From: Nocardioides sp.
Lineage (GTDB): Bacteria > Actinomycetota > Actinomycetes > Propionibacteriales > Nocardioidaceae
Length of the DNA stretch: 12,596 bases
Assembly (NCBI GenBank): GCA_031177735.1
Contig: JAPSKJ010000049.1
Location: forward strand, 1-12,596
Direction of reading: 5' to 3'
The notes beneath the pieces are model-generated. The model was not told the DNA's origin, did no database searches, and saw only the letters and a program-made list of their open reading frames with translations. Both the position numbers and the translations under genes were made by a program. Below are positions 6,821 to 12,596 of the stretch, piece after piece (the stretch's first letter is position 1; each line of letters starts with the position of its first letter).

Positions 6821-7555
6821 GTGCCGATGAGGGTGCGCGTGCTCGGCGTGGGCATGGGCCCGCAGCACGTCACACCCGAGGTGGCCGCGGCGCTGCGGGA
6901 GTGCGACTACGTGCTGGCGGCCGAGAAGCACGACGACGACGGTCTGCTCGCCGCCCGTCGGGCGATCGCCGACGCGCACGGCGTCGAGGTGGTCACGGTG
7001 CGCGACCCCGAGCGCGACCGGGACCCGCTCGACTACCGGCGGGCGGTGCAGGACTGGCACGAGGCGCGGGTCGCGGCGTACGAACGGGTGCTGCGCGAGC
7101 GGGCCGGCACCGCCGGCTTCCTGGTGTGGGGCGACCCGTCGCTCTACGACTCGACCATCCGGATCGTCGACCGGCTCGCCGAGCGGCTGCCGATCGACTA
7201 CGACGTCCTGCCCGGCATCAGCGCTCCGCAGCTGCTGGCCGCCCGGCACCGGGTGGTGCTGCACCCGGTCGGTCAGCCGGTGCACCTCACCACCGCACGC
7301 CGGCTGGCCGACGACCTCGCCGCGGGGCAGACCAACGTGTGCGTGATGCTCACCGGCAGCCTGGACGCAGCGCTCGACCGGGCCGGCGTGGAGGACTGGT
7401 CGATCTGGTGGGGCGCCAACCTCGGCACCGACTCCGAGGAGCTTCTCTCCGGCCGGGTCGGCGACGTGCGGGCCGACCTCCGCGCCGCCCGCGACCGCGC
7501 GAAGGCGGCCGCCGGCTGGGTGATGGACGTCTACCTGCTGCGGGCCCCCGGATGA
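6821..7555 (+). CDS. cobF: Precorrin-6A synthase (deacetylating) CobF
   Basis: From GTG 6821 this is 244 residues, near the family's usual 250. It is a tetrapyrrole (corrin/porphyrin) methylase-fold enzyme that methylates C-1 of precorrin-5 with SAM and releases the extruded acetate, giving precorrin-6A. Seen: the N-terminal glycine-rich strand RVLGVGMGPQHVTPE, CDYVLAAEKHDDD, FLVWGDPSLYDST (the methylase GDP motif), VLPGISAPQLLAARH, and the CobF-like C-terminal WWGANLGTDSEELLSGRVGDV. Three starts compete: GTG 6815 overlaps the cobN stop by four bases with GAGG at 6804-6807; GTG 6821 has GGGAG at 6811-6815; ATG 6827 is less well spaced. All give the same core. CobF marks the aerobic route, and to my knowledge Mycobacterium tuberculosis lacks it, so this operon differs from the mycobacterial set. 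cobQ overlaps its end by 4 bases. Confidence 0.95.
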   Translation: MPMRVRVLGVGMGPQHVTPEVAAALRECDYVLAAEKHDDDGLLAARRAIADAHGVEVVTVRDPERDRDPLDYRRAVQDWHEARVAAYERVLRERAGTAGFLVWGDPSLYDSTIRIVDRLAERLPIDYDVLPGISAPQLLAARHRVVLHPVGQPVHLTTARRLADDLAAGQTNVCVMLTGSLDAALDRAGVEDWSIWWGANLGTDSEELLSGRVGDVRADLRAARDRAKAAAGWVMDVYLLRAPG

Positions 7556-9030
7556 GCGGCCTGCTGGTCGCCGGCACCACCTCCGACGCCGGCAAGAGCG
7601 TCGTGACGACCGGGCTGTGCCGCGCCTTCGCGCGGCGGGGGCTGCGGGTGGCGCCCTACAAGGCGCAGAACATGTCGAACAACTCGATGGTGTGCCAGGC
7701 CCCGGACGGGACGACCGCCGAGATCGGTCGCGCCCAGTGGGTCCAGGCGCTGGCCGCCGGGGTCGCGCCCGAGCCGGCGATGAACCCCGTCCTGCTCAAG
7801 CCGGGCAGCGACCGGCGCAGCCACGTGGTCCTGATGGGACATCCGGCCGGTGAGGTCTCCTCCACCGACTGGGAGGCGGGCCGGCGCCACCTCGCCCAGG
7901 CGGCGCATGCGGCCCACGACGACCTCGCCTCACGCTTCGAGGTGGTCGTCGCCGAGGGTGCCGGCAGCCCCGCGGAGATCAACCTGCGGGCCGGCGACTA
8001 CGTCAACATGGGGCTGGCTCGGCATGCGAGCCTCCCCACGGTCGTCGTCGGTGACATCGACCGGGGCGGGCTGTTCGCGGCGCTCTACGGCACGGTCGCG
8101 CTGCTCGAGCCGGCCGACCAGGCGCTCGTGGCCGGTTTCGTGGTCAACAAGTTCCGCGGCGAGCAGGCTCTGCTCTCCCCCGGGCTGGACGCCATCGAGC
8201 GCCTCACCGGTCGCCGGGTCTTCGGCGTGCTGCCGTGGGACCCGACCCTGTGGCTGGACTCCGAGGACGCCCTGGATCTCGACGGGCGGCGGACCCGGAC
8301 GCAGGCGGCCCACCGGGTCGCCGTCGTGCGGCTGCCCCGGATCAGCAACTTCACCGACGTCGACGCGCTCGGCCTCGAGCCCGATCTCGACGTCGTCTTC
8401 GTGGCGGACCCGCGCGACGTCGCCGGTGCCGACCTCGTCGTGCTGCCCGGCACCCGCGCGACGATCAGCGACCTGGCCTGGCTGCGCTCGCGCGGCCTGG
8501 ACACGGCGATCGTCGAGCACGCGCGCCGTGGGCGGCCGGTGCTCGGCATCTGCGGCGGCTTCCAGATGCTCGGCCGGACGATCGCCGACCCCGGCGGCGT
8601 CGAGGGTCCGGCCGGCGCGGTGGTCGACGGGCTCGGGCTGCTCGACGTGCGCACCGACTTCGCCCCCGACAAGGTGCTCCGCCTGCCGACCGGCACCGCC
8701 CTGGGCGTGCCGGCCGCCGGCTACGAGATCCACCACGGCCGGATCAGCCGGGACGGCGGCGAGGCCTTCCTCGGTGGTGCGCGCGCCGGCAACGTGCTCG
8801 GCACCATGTGGCACGGCAGCCTCGAGACCGACGCCCTGCGCGGTGCCCTGCTGGCCGAGCTGCTCGGCCGGCAGCCGTCCGGGGTCAGCTTCGCCGCCGC
8901 GCGCGAGGCCCGGATCGACCGGCTGGGCGACCTGGTCGAGGAGCACCTCGACGTCGCGGCGTTGCTGGACCTCGTCCGCGGCGGCGCGCCGGCCGGCCTC
9001 CCGACCCTGCCGCCCGGGGGTGCCGGATGA
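7552..9030 (+). CDS. cobQ: Adenosylcobyric acid synthase (glutamine-hydrolysing) CobQ
   Basis: A 492-residue CobQ/CbiP, of normal length. It amidates the b, d, e and g carboxylates of adenosylcobyrinic acid a,c-diamide, using glutamine and ATP. The N-terminal synthetase domain carries the modified P-loop GTTSDAGKS (8-16) and YKAQNMSNNS (36-45), both typical of CobQ, and VVGDIDRGGLFA further in. The C-terminal class I glutamine amidotransferase domain has its nucleophile C334 in LGICGGFQMLG and the catalytic histidine H421 in MWHGSLE, so both halves look active. Its ATG overlaps the cobF stop in ATGA at 7552-7555, and its own stop overlaps cobK the same way, which suggests translational coupling. 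CobB/CbiA, which has a similar fold, is excluded by the KAQNMSNNS motif and by the length of the amidotransferase part. Confidence 0.97.
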   Translation: MSGLLVAGTTSDAGKSVVTTGLCRAFARRGLRVAPYKAQNMSNNSMVCQAPDGTTAEIGRAQWVQALAAGVAPEPAMNPVLLKPGSDRRSHVVLMGHPAGEVSSTDWEAGRRHLAQAAHAAHDDLASRFEVVVAEGAGSPAEINLRAGDYVNMGLARHASLPTVVVGDIDRGGLFAALYGTVALLEPADQALVAGFVVNKFRGEQALLSPGLDAIERLTGRRVFGVLPWDPTLWLDSEDALDLDGRRTRTQAAHRVAVVRLPRISNFTDVDALGLEPDLDVVFVADPRDVAGADLVVLPGTRATISDLAWLRSRGLDTAIVEHARRGRPVLGICGGFQMLGRTIADPGGVEGPAGAVVDGLGLLDVRTDFAPDKVLRLPTGTALGVPAAGYEIHHGRISRDGGEAFLGGARAGNVLGTMWHGSLETDALRGALLAELLGRQPSGVSFAAAREARIDRLGDLVEEHLDVAALLDLVRGGAPAGLPTLPPGGAG

Positions 9031-9752
9031 GGCTGCTGCTGCTGGGCGGGACCAGCGAGGCGCGTGACCTCGCGGCCCGCCTGGTCGCCGACGGCATCGA
9101 CGTGACCAGCTCGCTGGCCGGCCGCGTCGCCGAGCCACGGCTGCCGGTCGGTGCGGTGCGCATCGGCGGCTTCGGAGGCGTCGAGGGCCTCCGGGCCGCG
9201 TTGGCCGACTACGACGCGGTCGTCGACGCCACGCACCCGTTCGCGCTCGGGATGAGCGTCAACGCCGCGGCCGCCTGCCAGCTCGAGGGTGTCCCGCTGC
9301 TGCGGCTCGAGCGCCCCGGGTGGGACGCGGATCCCGCCTGGCACTACGTGGACACGCACGAGGAGGCGGCGGCCCTGGCGAGCACGCTCGGTGCGCGGCC
9401 CTTCCTCACCGTCGGCCGGCAGGAGCTCGGCCGATTCCTCCCTGCTCTCGAGCACCATCCCGTGCTGGCCCGCGTGGTCGACGTCCCCGAGCTGACCCTG
9501 CCGCCCGCCTGGCACCTCGTCACGAGCCGGGGCCCGTACACCCGCGCCGGCGAGCTCGACCTGATGCGGACCCACGCCCGCGACGTGCTCGTCACCAAGG
9601 ACTCCGGCGGCACCTACACCTGGCCGAAGATGGAGGCCGCGGCCGAGCTCGGCGTCGCCGTCGTCGTGGTACGCCGTCCGCCGGGTCCGGTGGGCCCGCC
9701 GGCGGTGCGCGACGTGGCCGATGCCGTGGCCTGGGTCGAGGAGCTGCTGTGA
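9027..9752 (+). CDS. cobK: Precorrin-6A reductase CobK
   Basis: A 241-residue enzyme, normal for CobK/CbiJ, that uses NADPH to reduce precorrin-6A to precorrin-6B (in the cobalt-early route, CbiJ reduces cobalt-precorrin-6A). It therefore acts on the product of CobF, two genes upstream. Motifs: the N-terminal dinucleotide strand LLLLGGTSEAR (3-13), SSLAGRVAEPRLP (28-40), GGFGG (47-51), VVDATHPFA (65-73), TSRGPYT in the second half, and VTKDSGG with K191. These follow the family order and no gap or frameshift is evident. The ATG lies in ATGA at 9027-9030, overlapping the cobQ stop. The 3' end overlaps the GTG of cobU. The position of CobQ, a late enzyme, between the two consecutive early enzymes CobF and CobK shows that the operon order does not follow the pathway. 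Confidence 0.96.
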   Translation: MRLLLLGGTSEARDLAARLVADGIDVTSSLAGRVAEPRLPVGAVRIGGFGGVEGLRAALADYDAVVDATHPFALGMSVNAAAACQLEGVPLLRLERPGWDADPAWHYVDTHEEAAALASTLGARPFLTVGRQELGRFLPALEHHPVLARVVDVPELTLPPAWHLVTSRGPYTRAGELDLMRTHARDVLVTKDSGGTYTWPKMEAAAELGVAVVVVRRPPGPVGPPAVRDVADAVAWVEELL

Positions 9753-10261
9753 AGGTGCTGGTGACGGGCGGGGTCCGGTCGGGCAAGTCGCGGCACGCCG
9801 AGTCGCTGCTCGGTGCCGGCCCGGCGACCTACGTCGCGCCCGGCCCCGCGGCCGACGACGCCGACTGGGCCGCCCGCATCGCCGCCCACCGCGCTCGGCG
9901 CCCCGCCGACTGGGTGACGCTGGAGACCACCGACCTCCCGGTCGCGCTCGCCACGCCAGGCCCGGTGATCGTGGACTGCCTCGGCACCTGGCTGACCGGC
10001 GTCCTCGACGCGCGCGGGCTGTGGGAGGCATCGAGCGAGGAGGTCACGGTGGTGGTCTCCGGCCTGGTCGACACGGCCGCGGCCGTGCTCGAGACGCGCG
10101 ACGAGGTGGTCCTGGTGACCAACGAGGTCGGTCTCGGGGTGGTCCCCGAGCACAGGTCCGGTCGGCTGTTCCGCGACCTGCTGGGCCTGGTCAACCAGCG
10201 CATGGCCCAGGCGTGCGACGAGGTGCACCTGGTGGTCGCCGGGAGGGTGCTGCGCCTGTGA
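9749..10261 (+). CDS. cobU: Adenosylcobinamide kinase / guanylyltransferase CobU (CobP)
   Basis: A 170-residue bifunctional enzyme, slightly shorter than the usual 180 or so, that phosphorylates adenosylcobinamide and then transfers GMP to it, preparing AdoCbi-GDP for nucleotide-loop assembly. The P-loop is GGVRSGKS (7-14). The stretch RIAAHRARRPADW (43-55) keeps one histidine, H47, which matches the guanylylated histidine of enteric CobU; the neighbouring position, His in many homologues, is Ala46. The C-terminal block VLVTNEVGLGVVPEHRSGRLFRDLLG and VNQRMAQACDEVHLVVAG is diagnostic of the family. The start is a GTG overlapping the cobK stop (GTGA, 9749-9752). It is the last gene of the operon; its usual companions cobS and cobT do not follow, and the next gene is on the opposite strand. 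Confidence 0.96.
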   Translation: MKVLVTGGVRSGKSRHAESLLGAGPATYVAPGPAADDADWAARIAAHRARRPADWVTLETTDLPVALATPGPVIVDCLGTWLTGVLDARGLWEASSEEVTVVVSGLVDTAAAVLETRDEVVLVTNEVGLGVVPEHRSGRLFRDLLGLVNQRMAQACDEVHLVVAGRVLRL

Positions 10262-10274
10262 GCGGAGCGAGGAC

Positions 10275-10306
10275 CTGCCGGATGGGGCAGCGGCCGCCCG
10301 CGCGGG
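10275..10306. terminator. Possible terminator between convergent operons
   Basis: In the 45-base gap between cobU and the binding-protein gene, CTGCC (10275-10279) can pair with GGCAG (10286-10290), followed by the palindrome CCCGCGCGGG (10297-10306). Neither has a T-run. Two operons meeting here need to stop transcription, but the sequence support is weak. Confidence 0.3.
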
Positions 10307-11401
10307 TCAGCGCAGCCAGTCGTTGCCGGGCAGCGCCTCGCCCAGCCTGGTGAGGTCGAGGTCGGAGCGCAGCCCGCTCTCCGGGAGGAGGCCCCAGTGC
10401 TCGGCGGCCCGGCGCACCCACTCCGCGGCGTCGATGTTGAGCGGGCTGGAGACCCACATCGAGTACGGCAGGTTGACGTAGCGCTTCTCCTTGACCGCGG
10501 TGAGGTTGCGCGAGGCCGGGTGCGCCTCGAGCGCCTTCACCTTCTGCTCGTAGGTCATGCCGGGATACTCGACGAAGTAGATGATGTCGGGGTCCGACGC
10601 CGCGAGCCGCTCCCAGCCGACCTCGGTCCAGGTGTCGTCGACGTCGGCGGTGGCGTTGGCGATCCCGGCGGTGTCGAAGATCGCCTGCGGCCCTCCGAAC
10701 CGGCCCGAGGTGAAGATCGCGTCGCCCGCCGAGTCGAACAGGAAGGCGGTCGGCTTCTCCTCCGCCTGCGGCGCTGCCTCGAGGGCCTCGCGGCGCTCCG
10801 CGATGTCGGCGACCACCGCCTCGGCGGTCTCCTGGTGGCCGGTGAGCCTGCCGATGTTGCGGAGATCGGTCTCCAGCGCGGTCCAGGGGTCCATCGTGCC
10901 GCGGGCGCCGTCCTCCTGCTGGCAGGTCTCACTGAGCAGGTACGTCGCGATGCCGTGCTCGTGGAGCATCTCGGGCATGAGGTTGCGCGCCTCGCTGAAG
11001 CCGTAGCCCCAGCCGGCGAACATCATTTCGGGGTCGACGGCGAGCACGTTCTCCAGGGTCGGGTAGCCGTCGCCGACCTCGTTGAGCTCGCCGACCCTGT
11101 CGTCGGGGAAGGCCAGCTCGAGCAGGGGACGCTCCTCCTCGACGCCGGTGACCGCGACCAGCTGCTCGCGCGCCCCAGCGGCGAGCGCGATGGAGACGAT
11201 GCCGCCGTCGTAGGCGTAGAGCTCCTCGACCGGTTCTCGGACCGTCACCGGGTCCCCGCAGTTCTCGATGGTGACGCCGCCGGCCCCGCCGGCCTGCGCG
11301 GCGCCGTGGCCGCCGCACGCGGAGAGGACGGGCAGGACCAGGCCGAGCGCGCCGAGGCCGGCGACCCATCGGCGGCGGGTGCGAGGGGTGGGTGTGCTCA
11401 T
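10307..11401 (-). CDS. ABC importer substrate-binding lipoprotein (BtuF/FecB-like)
   Basis: A 364-residue class III periplasmic-binding-type protein, predicted to be anchored outside the membrane and to deliver a metal chelate or corrinoid to the permease. The signal peptide has a TRRRW positively charged start (8-12), a hydrophobic core (13-26), and the lipobox L26-S-A-C29; the arginine run is weakly Tat-like. A low-complexity Gly/Ala linker follows, then the mature domain. Visible segments are YPTLENVLAVDPEMMFAGWGYG, DPWTALETDLRNIGRLTG, WERLAASDPDIIYFVEYPG, and an NLPYSMWVSSPLNIDAAEWV region near the C-terminus, as in the BtuF/FhuD/FecB fold. C48 and C160 could form a disulfide. The ATG overlaps the ATPase stop in ATGA (11398-11401), so the operon order is permease, ATPase, binding protein. 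Proximity to the B12 operon suggests corrinoids; ferric siderophores or another cofactor are not excluded. Confidence 0.9.
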   Translation of the reverse strand: MSTPTPRTRRRWVAGLGALGLVLPVLSACGGHGAAQAGGAGGVTIENCGDPVTVREPVEELYAYDGGIVSIALAAGAREQLVAVTGVEEERPLLELAFPDDRVGELNEVGDGYPTLENVLAVDPEMMFAGWGYGFSEARNLMPEMLHEHGIATYLLSETCQQEDGARGTMDPWTALETDLRNIGRLTGHQETAEAVVADIAERREALEAAPQAEEKPTAFLFDSAGDAIFTSGRFGGPQAIFDTAGIANATADVDDTWTEVGWERLAASDPDIIYFVEYPGMTYEQKVKALEAHPASRNLTAVKEKRYVNLPYSMWVSSPLNIDAAEWVRRAAEHWGLLPESGLRSDLDLTRLGEALPGNDWLR

Positions 11402-12249
11402 GGGGCGGCGATGTCCTTTCGCGGATGGACCAGCAGGTGCGGCTGGTCGAGCTCCGGGTGCGGCACCTGCACCGAGCCGACGTTGAAGTGGAGCTCGACG
11501 TGGGCGGAGCTGAGCACGTCGATCGGTGTCCCGAAGGCGACGACCGTGGCGGGCCCGCCCGCACCGCCGGTGCCGTCCGGCCAGCCCACGACCGCGAGCA
11601 GGTCGAAGGCGCGCAGCGCGAGGTCGAGGTCGTGGATGGTGGCCACCAGGGTCTCGGCCCGGGCGGCCAGGGTGTCCAGGAGCCGCAGCTGCCAGGAGAC
11701 GTCGAGGTGGTTGGTGGGCTCGTCCAGCAGCATCATCGGACAGCCCTGGGCGATCGCGCGGGCGAGCACGACGCGGCGGCGCTCCCCGCCGGAGAGCCGG
11801 TCGCAGGGGTGGTCGATGTAGTCGGCCAGTCCCACGGCGCCGAGCGCGTCGGCGACGATCGCCCGCTCCCCGTCTCCCCCGAACGACCAGGGCCTGGTGC
11901 GAGGCACCCGACCGAGCGCCACCATCTCCCCGACCAGCAGGTCGGCGGCGACGACCTCCTCCTGCGGCACGAACGCCACCCGGAGGGCACGCTCGCGCGA
12001 GGTGAGCTCGTGCGTGGCCCGGAGCCGACCGTCGGCGCCGGCGAGGTACGCCGTCCCGGTGCTCGGCGCCAGCGTGCCGGCCAGAACGCGCAGCAGCGTC
12101 GACTTGCCGGCACCGTTCACGCCGACGATCCCGACCCGAGACCCGACCGGGACCTCCAGGTCGACGTCGCGGAGGATCTCGCGGTGGCCCAGTCGGGCGC
12201 TCACGCCGCTCAGCCGCAACGCCGCACCGGCGGCCTGGGGGGCGCTCAC
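11398..12249 (-). CDS. ABC transporter ATP-binding protein (BtuD/FecE-like)
   Basis: A 283-residue cytoplasmic ATPase that powers the importer. All nucleotide-binding motifs are intact: Walker A GVNGAGKST (43-51), Q-loop Q96 in FVPQEE, signature LSGGERRR (152-159), Walker B MMLLDEP (172-178) with catalytic E177, D-loop NHLD (180-183), and switch histidine H206. It resembles the FecE/FepC/BtuD group of type II importers. The segment after the switch region (about 215-283) is longer than the ABC core needs, and ends in a proline- and histidine-rich tail of no recognised function. The start is a GTG overlapping the permease stop (GTGA on the minus strand, 12246-12249), and its stop overlaps the binding protein, so the three products are probably made together. 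Substrate cannot be inferred from this subunit. Confidence 0.93.
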   Translation of the reverse strand: MSAPQAAGAALRLSGVSARLGHREILRDVDLEVPVGSRVGIVGVNGAGKSTLLRVLAGTLAPSTGTAYLAGADGRLRATHELTSRERALRVAFVPQEEVVAADLLVGEMVALGRVPRTRPWSFGGDGERAIVADALGAVGLADYIDHPCDRLSGGERRRVVLARAIAQGCPMMLLDEPTNHLDVSWQLRLLDTLAARAETLVATIHDLDLALRAFDLLAVVGWPDGTGGAGGPATVVAFGTPIDVLSSAHVELHFNVGSVQVPHPELDQPHLLVHPRKDIAAP

Positions 12250-12596
12250 TGCTCACCGCCGTACCGGTAGGTGCCGCGGCCCATCAGCAGGAGGAACAGC
12301 GGTGCTCCGACCAGTCCCGTCACCACGCCGAGGGGGATCTCCTGCGGCCTGACGACGAGCCGAGCCGCGACGTCGACCCAGAGCAGGAACAGGCCGCCGC
12401 CGACGGCCGCGACCGGCAGGACCACGCGGTGGCGTGCACCGACCACCAACCGAGCCGCGTGGGGCACGATCAGACCGACGAAGCCGATCCCGCCACTCAC
12501 CGCCACCAGCACCCCGACGAGGACGGCGAGACCGACGAACAGGGCGGTGCGCAGGGCCGCCACGTTGATGCCCAGGGCACCGGCGGTCTCGCTGCC
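12246..12596 (-). CDS. FecCD/BtuC-type ABC permease, 3' part only
   Basis: The gene runs off the window; only the last 116 residues are seen, with the 5' part beyond 12596. The frame is open to the edge and begins GSETAGALGINVAALR, the cytoplasmic coupling segment of FecCD permeases. Then come a membrane segment, the family signature SGGIGFVGLIVPHAARLVVG, another membrane segment, a WVDVAARLVVRPQEIPLGVVTGLVGAPLF stretch (conserved Glu-Ile-Pro and Gly-Ala-Pro), and a short cytoplasmic tail, MGRGTYRYGGEQ. The GTG at 12563 is an internal valine, not a start. Family membership is secure. FecCD permeases carry siderophores, haem or B12, so the fold does not decide the substrate. Any riboswitch or iron box for this operon would lie upstream, outside the window. 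Confidence 0.93.
   Translation of the reverse strand, partial: GSETAGALGINVAALRTALFVGLAVLVGVLVAVSGGIGFVGLIVPHAARLVVGARHRVVLPVAAVGGGLFLLWVDVAARLVVRPQEIPLGVVTGLVGAPLFLLLMGRGTYRYGGEQ

Noticed and set aside
6388..7551. Long in-frame extension upstream of cobQ
   Set aside because: It overlaps cobN and cobF in another frame; CobQ homology begins exactly at the ATG at 7552.
11402..12256. 855-base in-frame extension of the binding-protein frame
   Set aside because: It overlaps the ABC ATPase in another frame; the signal peptide and lipobox place the start at 11401.
1..12596. Insertion sequences, CRISPR arrays, tRNA genes, phage or defence genes
   Set aside because: None seen on either strand; gene density, base composition, and codon style look uniform throughout, with no sign of recent transfer.

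Overview
This is a high-GC actinobacterial window (GC around 70% or more by eye, GTG starts, strong GAGG-type ribosome binding sites, 4-base gene overlaps). The CobN sequence is close to what I remember of mycobacterial CobN. A Nocardioidaceae-like soil actinobacterium would fit, but the genus is inference. No mobile elements, tRNA, rRNA, CRISPR array or phage genes were seen.

Layout. (1) 31-1685, plus strand: an SDR-family oxidoreductase and a fumarylacetoacetate-hydrolase-family enzyme, 32 bases apart, probably one small catabolic operon. The SDR lacks the usual YxxxK catalytic motif. (2) 1734-2327, minus strand: a small class I SAM-dependent methyltransferase, convergent with the FAH gene. 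(3) 2328-2497: a divergent regulatory region with two perfect inverted repeats. (4) 2498-2938, plus strand: a DUF1801 protein, followed by a very stable hairpin (2973-3005). (5) 3024-10261, plus strand: a cobalamin riboswitch and a five-gene vitamin B12 operon, cobN-cobF-cobQ-cobK-cobU. (6) 10307-12596, minus strand: a BtuCDF/FecBCD-type ABC importer (permease cut by the window edge, ATPase, lipoprotein binding protein) that converges on the B12 operon.

How it works together. CobF and CobN mark the aerobic (late cobalt insertion) route. CobF makes precorrin-6A, CobK reduces it, CobN (with partner subunits not in this window) inserts cobalt into hydrogenobyrinate diamide, CobQ amidates adenosylcobyrate, and CobU activates adenosylcobinamide for nucleotide-loop assembly. 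The riboswitch should lower cobN translation when B12 is plentiful. cobF, cobQ, cobK and cobU could follow by translational coupling, because cobF starts at or next to the cobN stop and the next three joins are 4-base overlaps. The convergent importer plausibly takes up corrinoids, giving uptake and synthesis side by side, but its substrate cannot be read from the sequence; a ferric-siderophore importer is the main alternative.

I do not see an undescribed system. The items most worth a second look are the riboswitch expression platform, the paired dyads between the methyltransferase and DUF1801 genes, and the SDR with a replaced catalytic motif.
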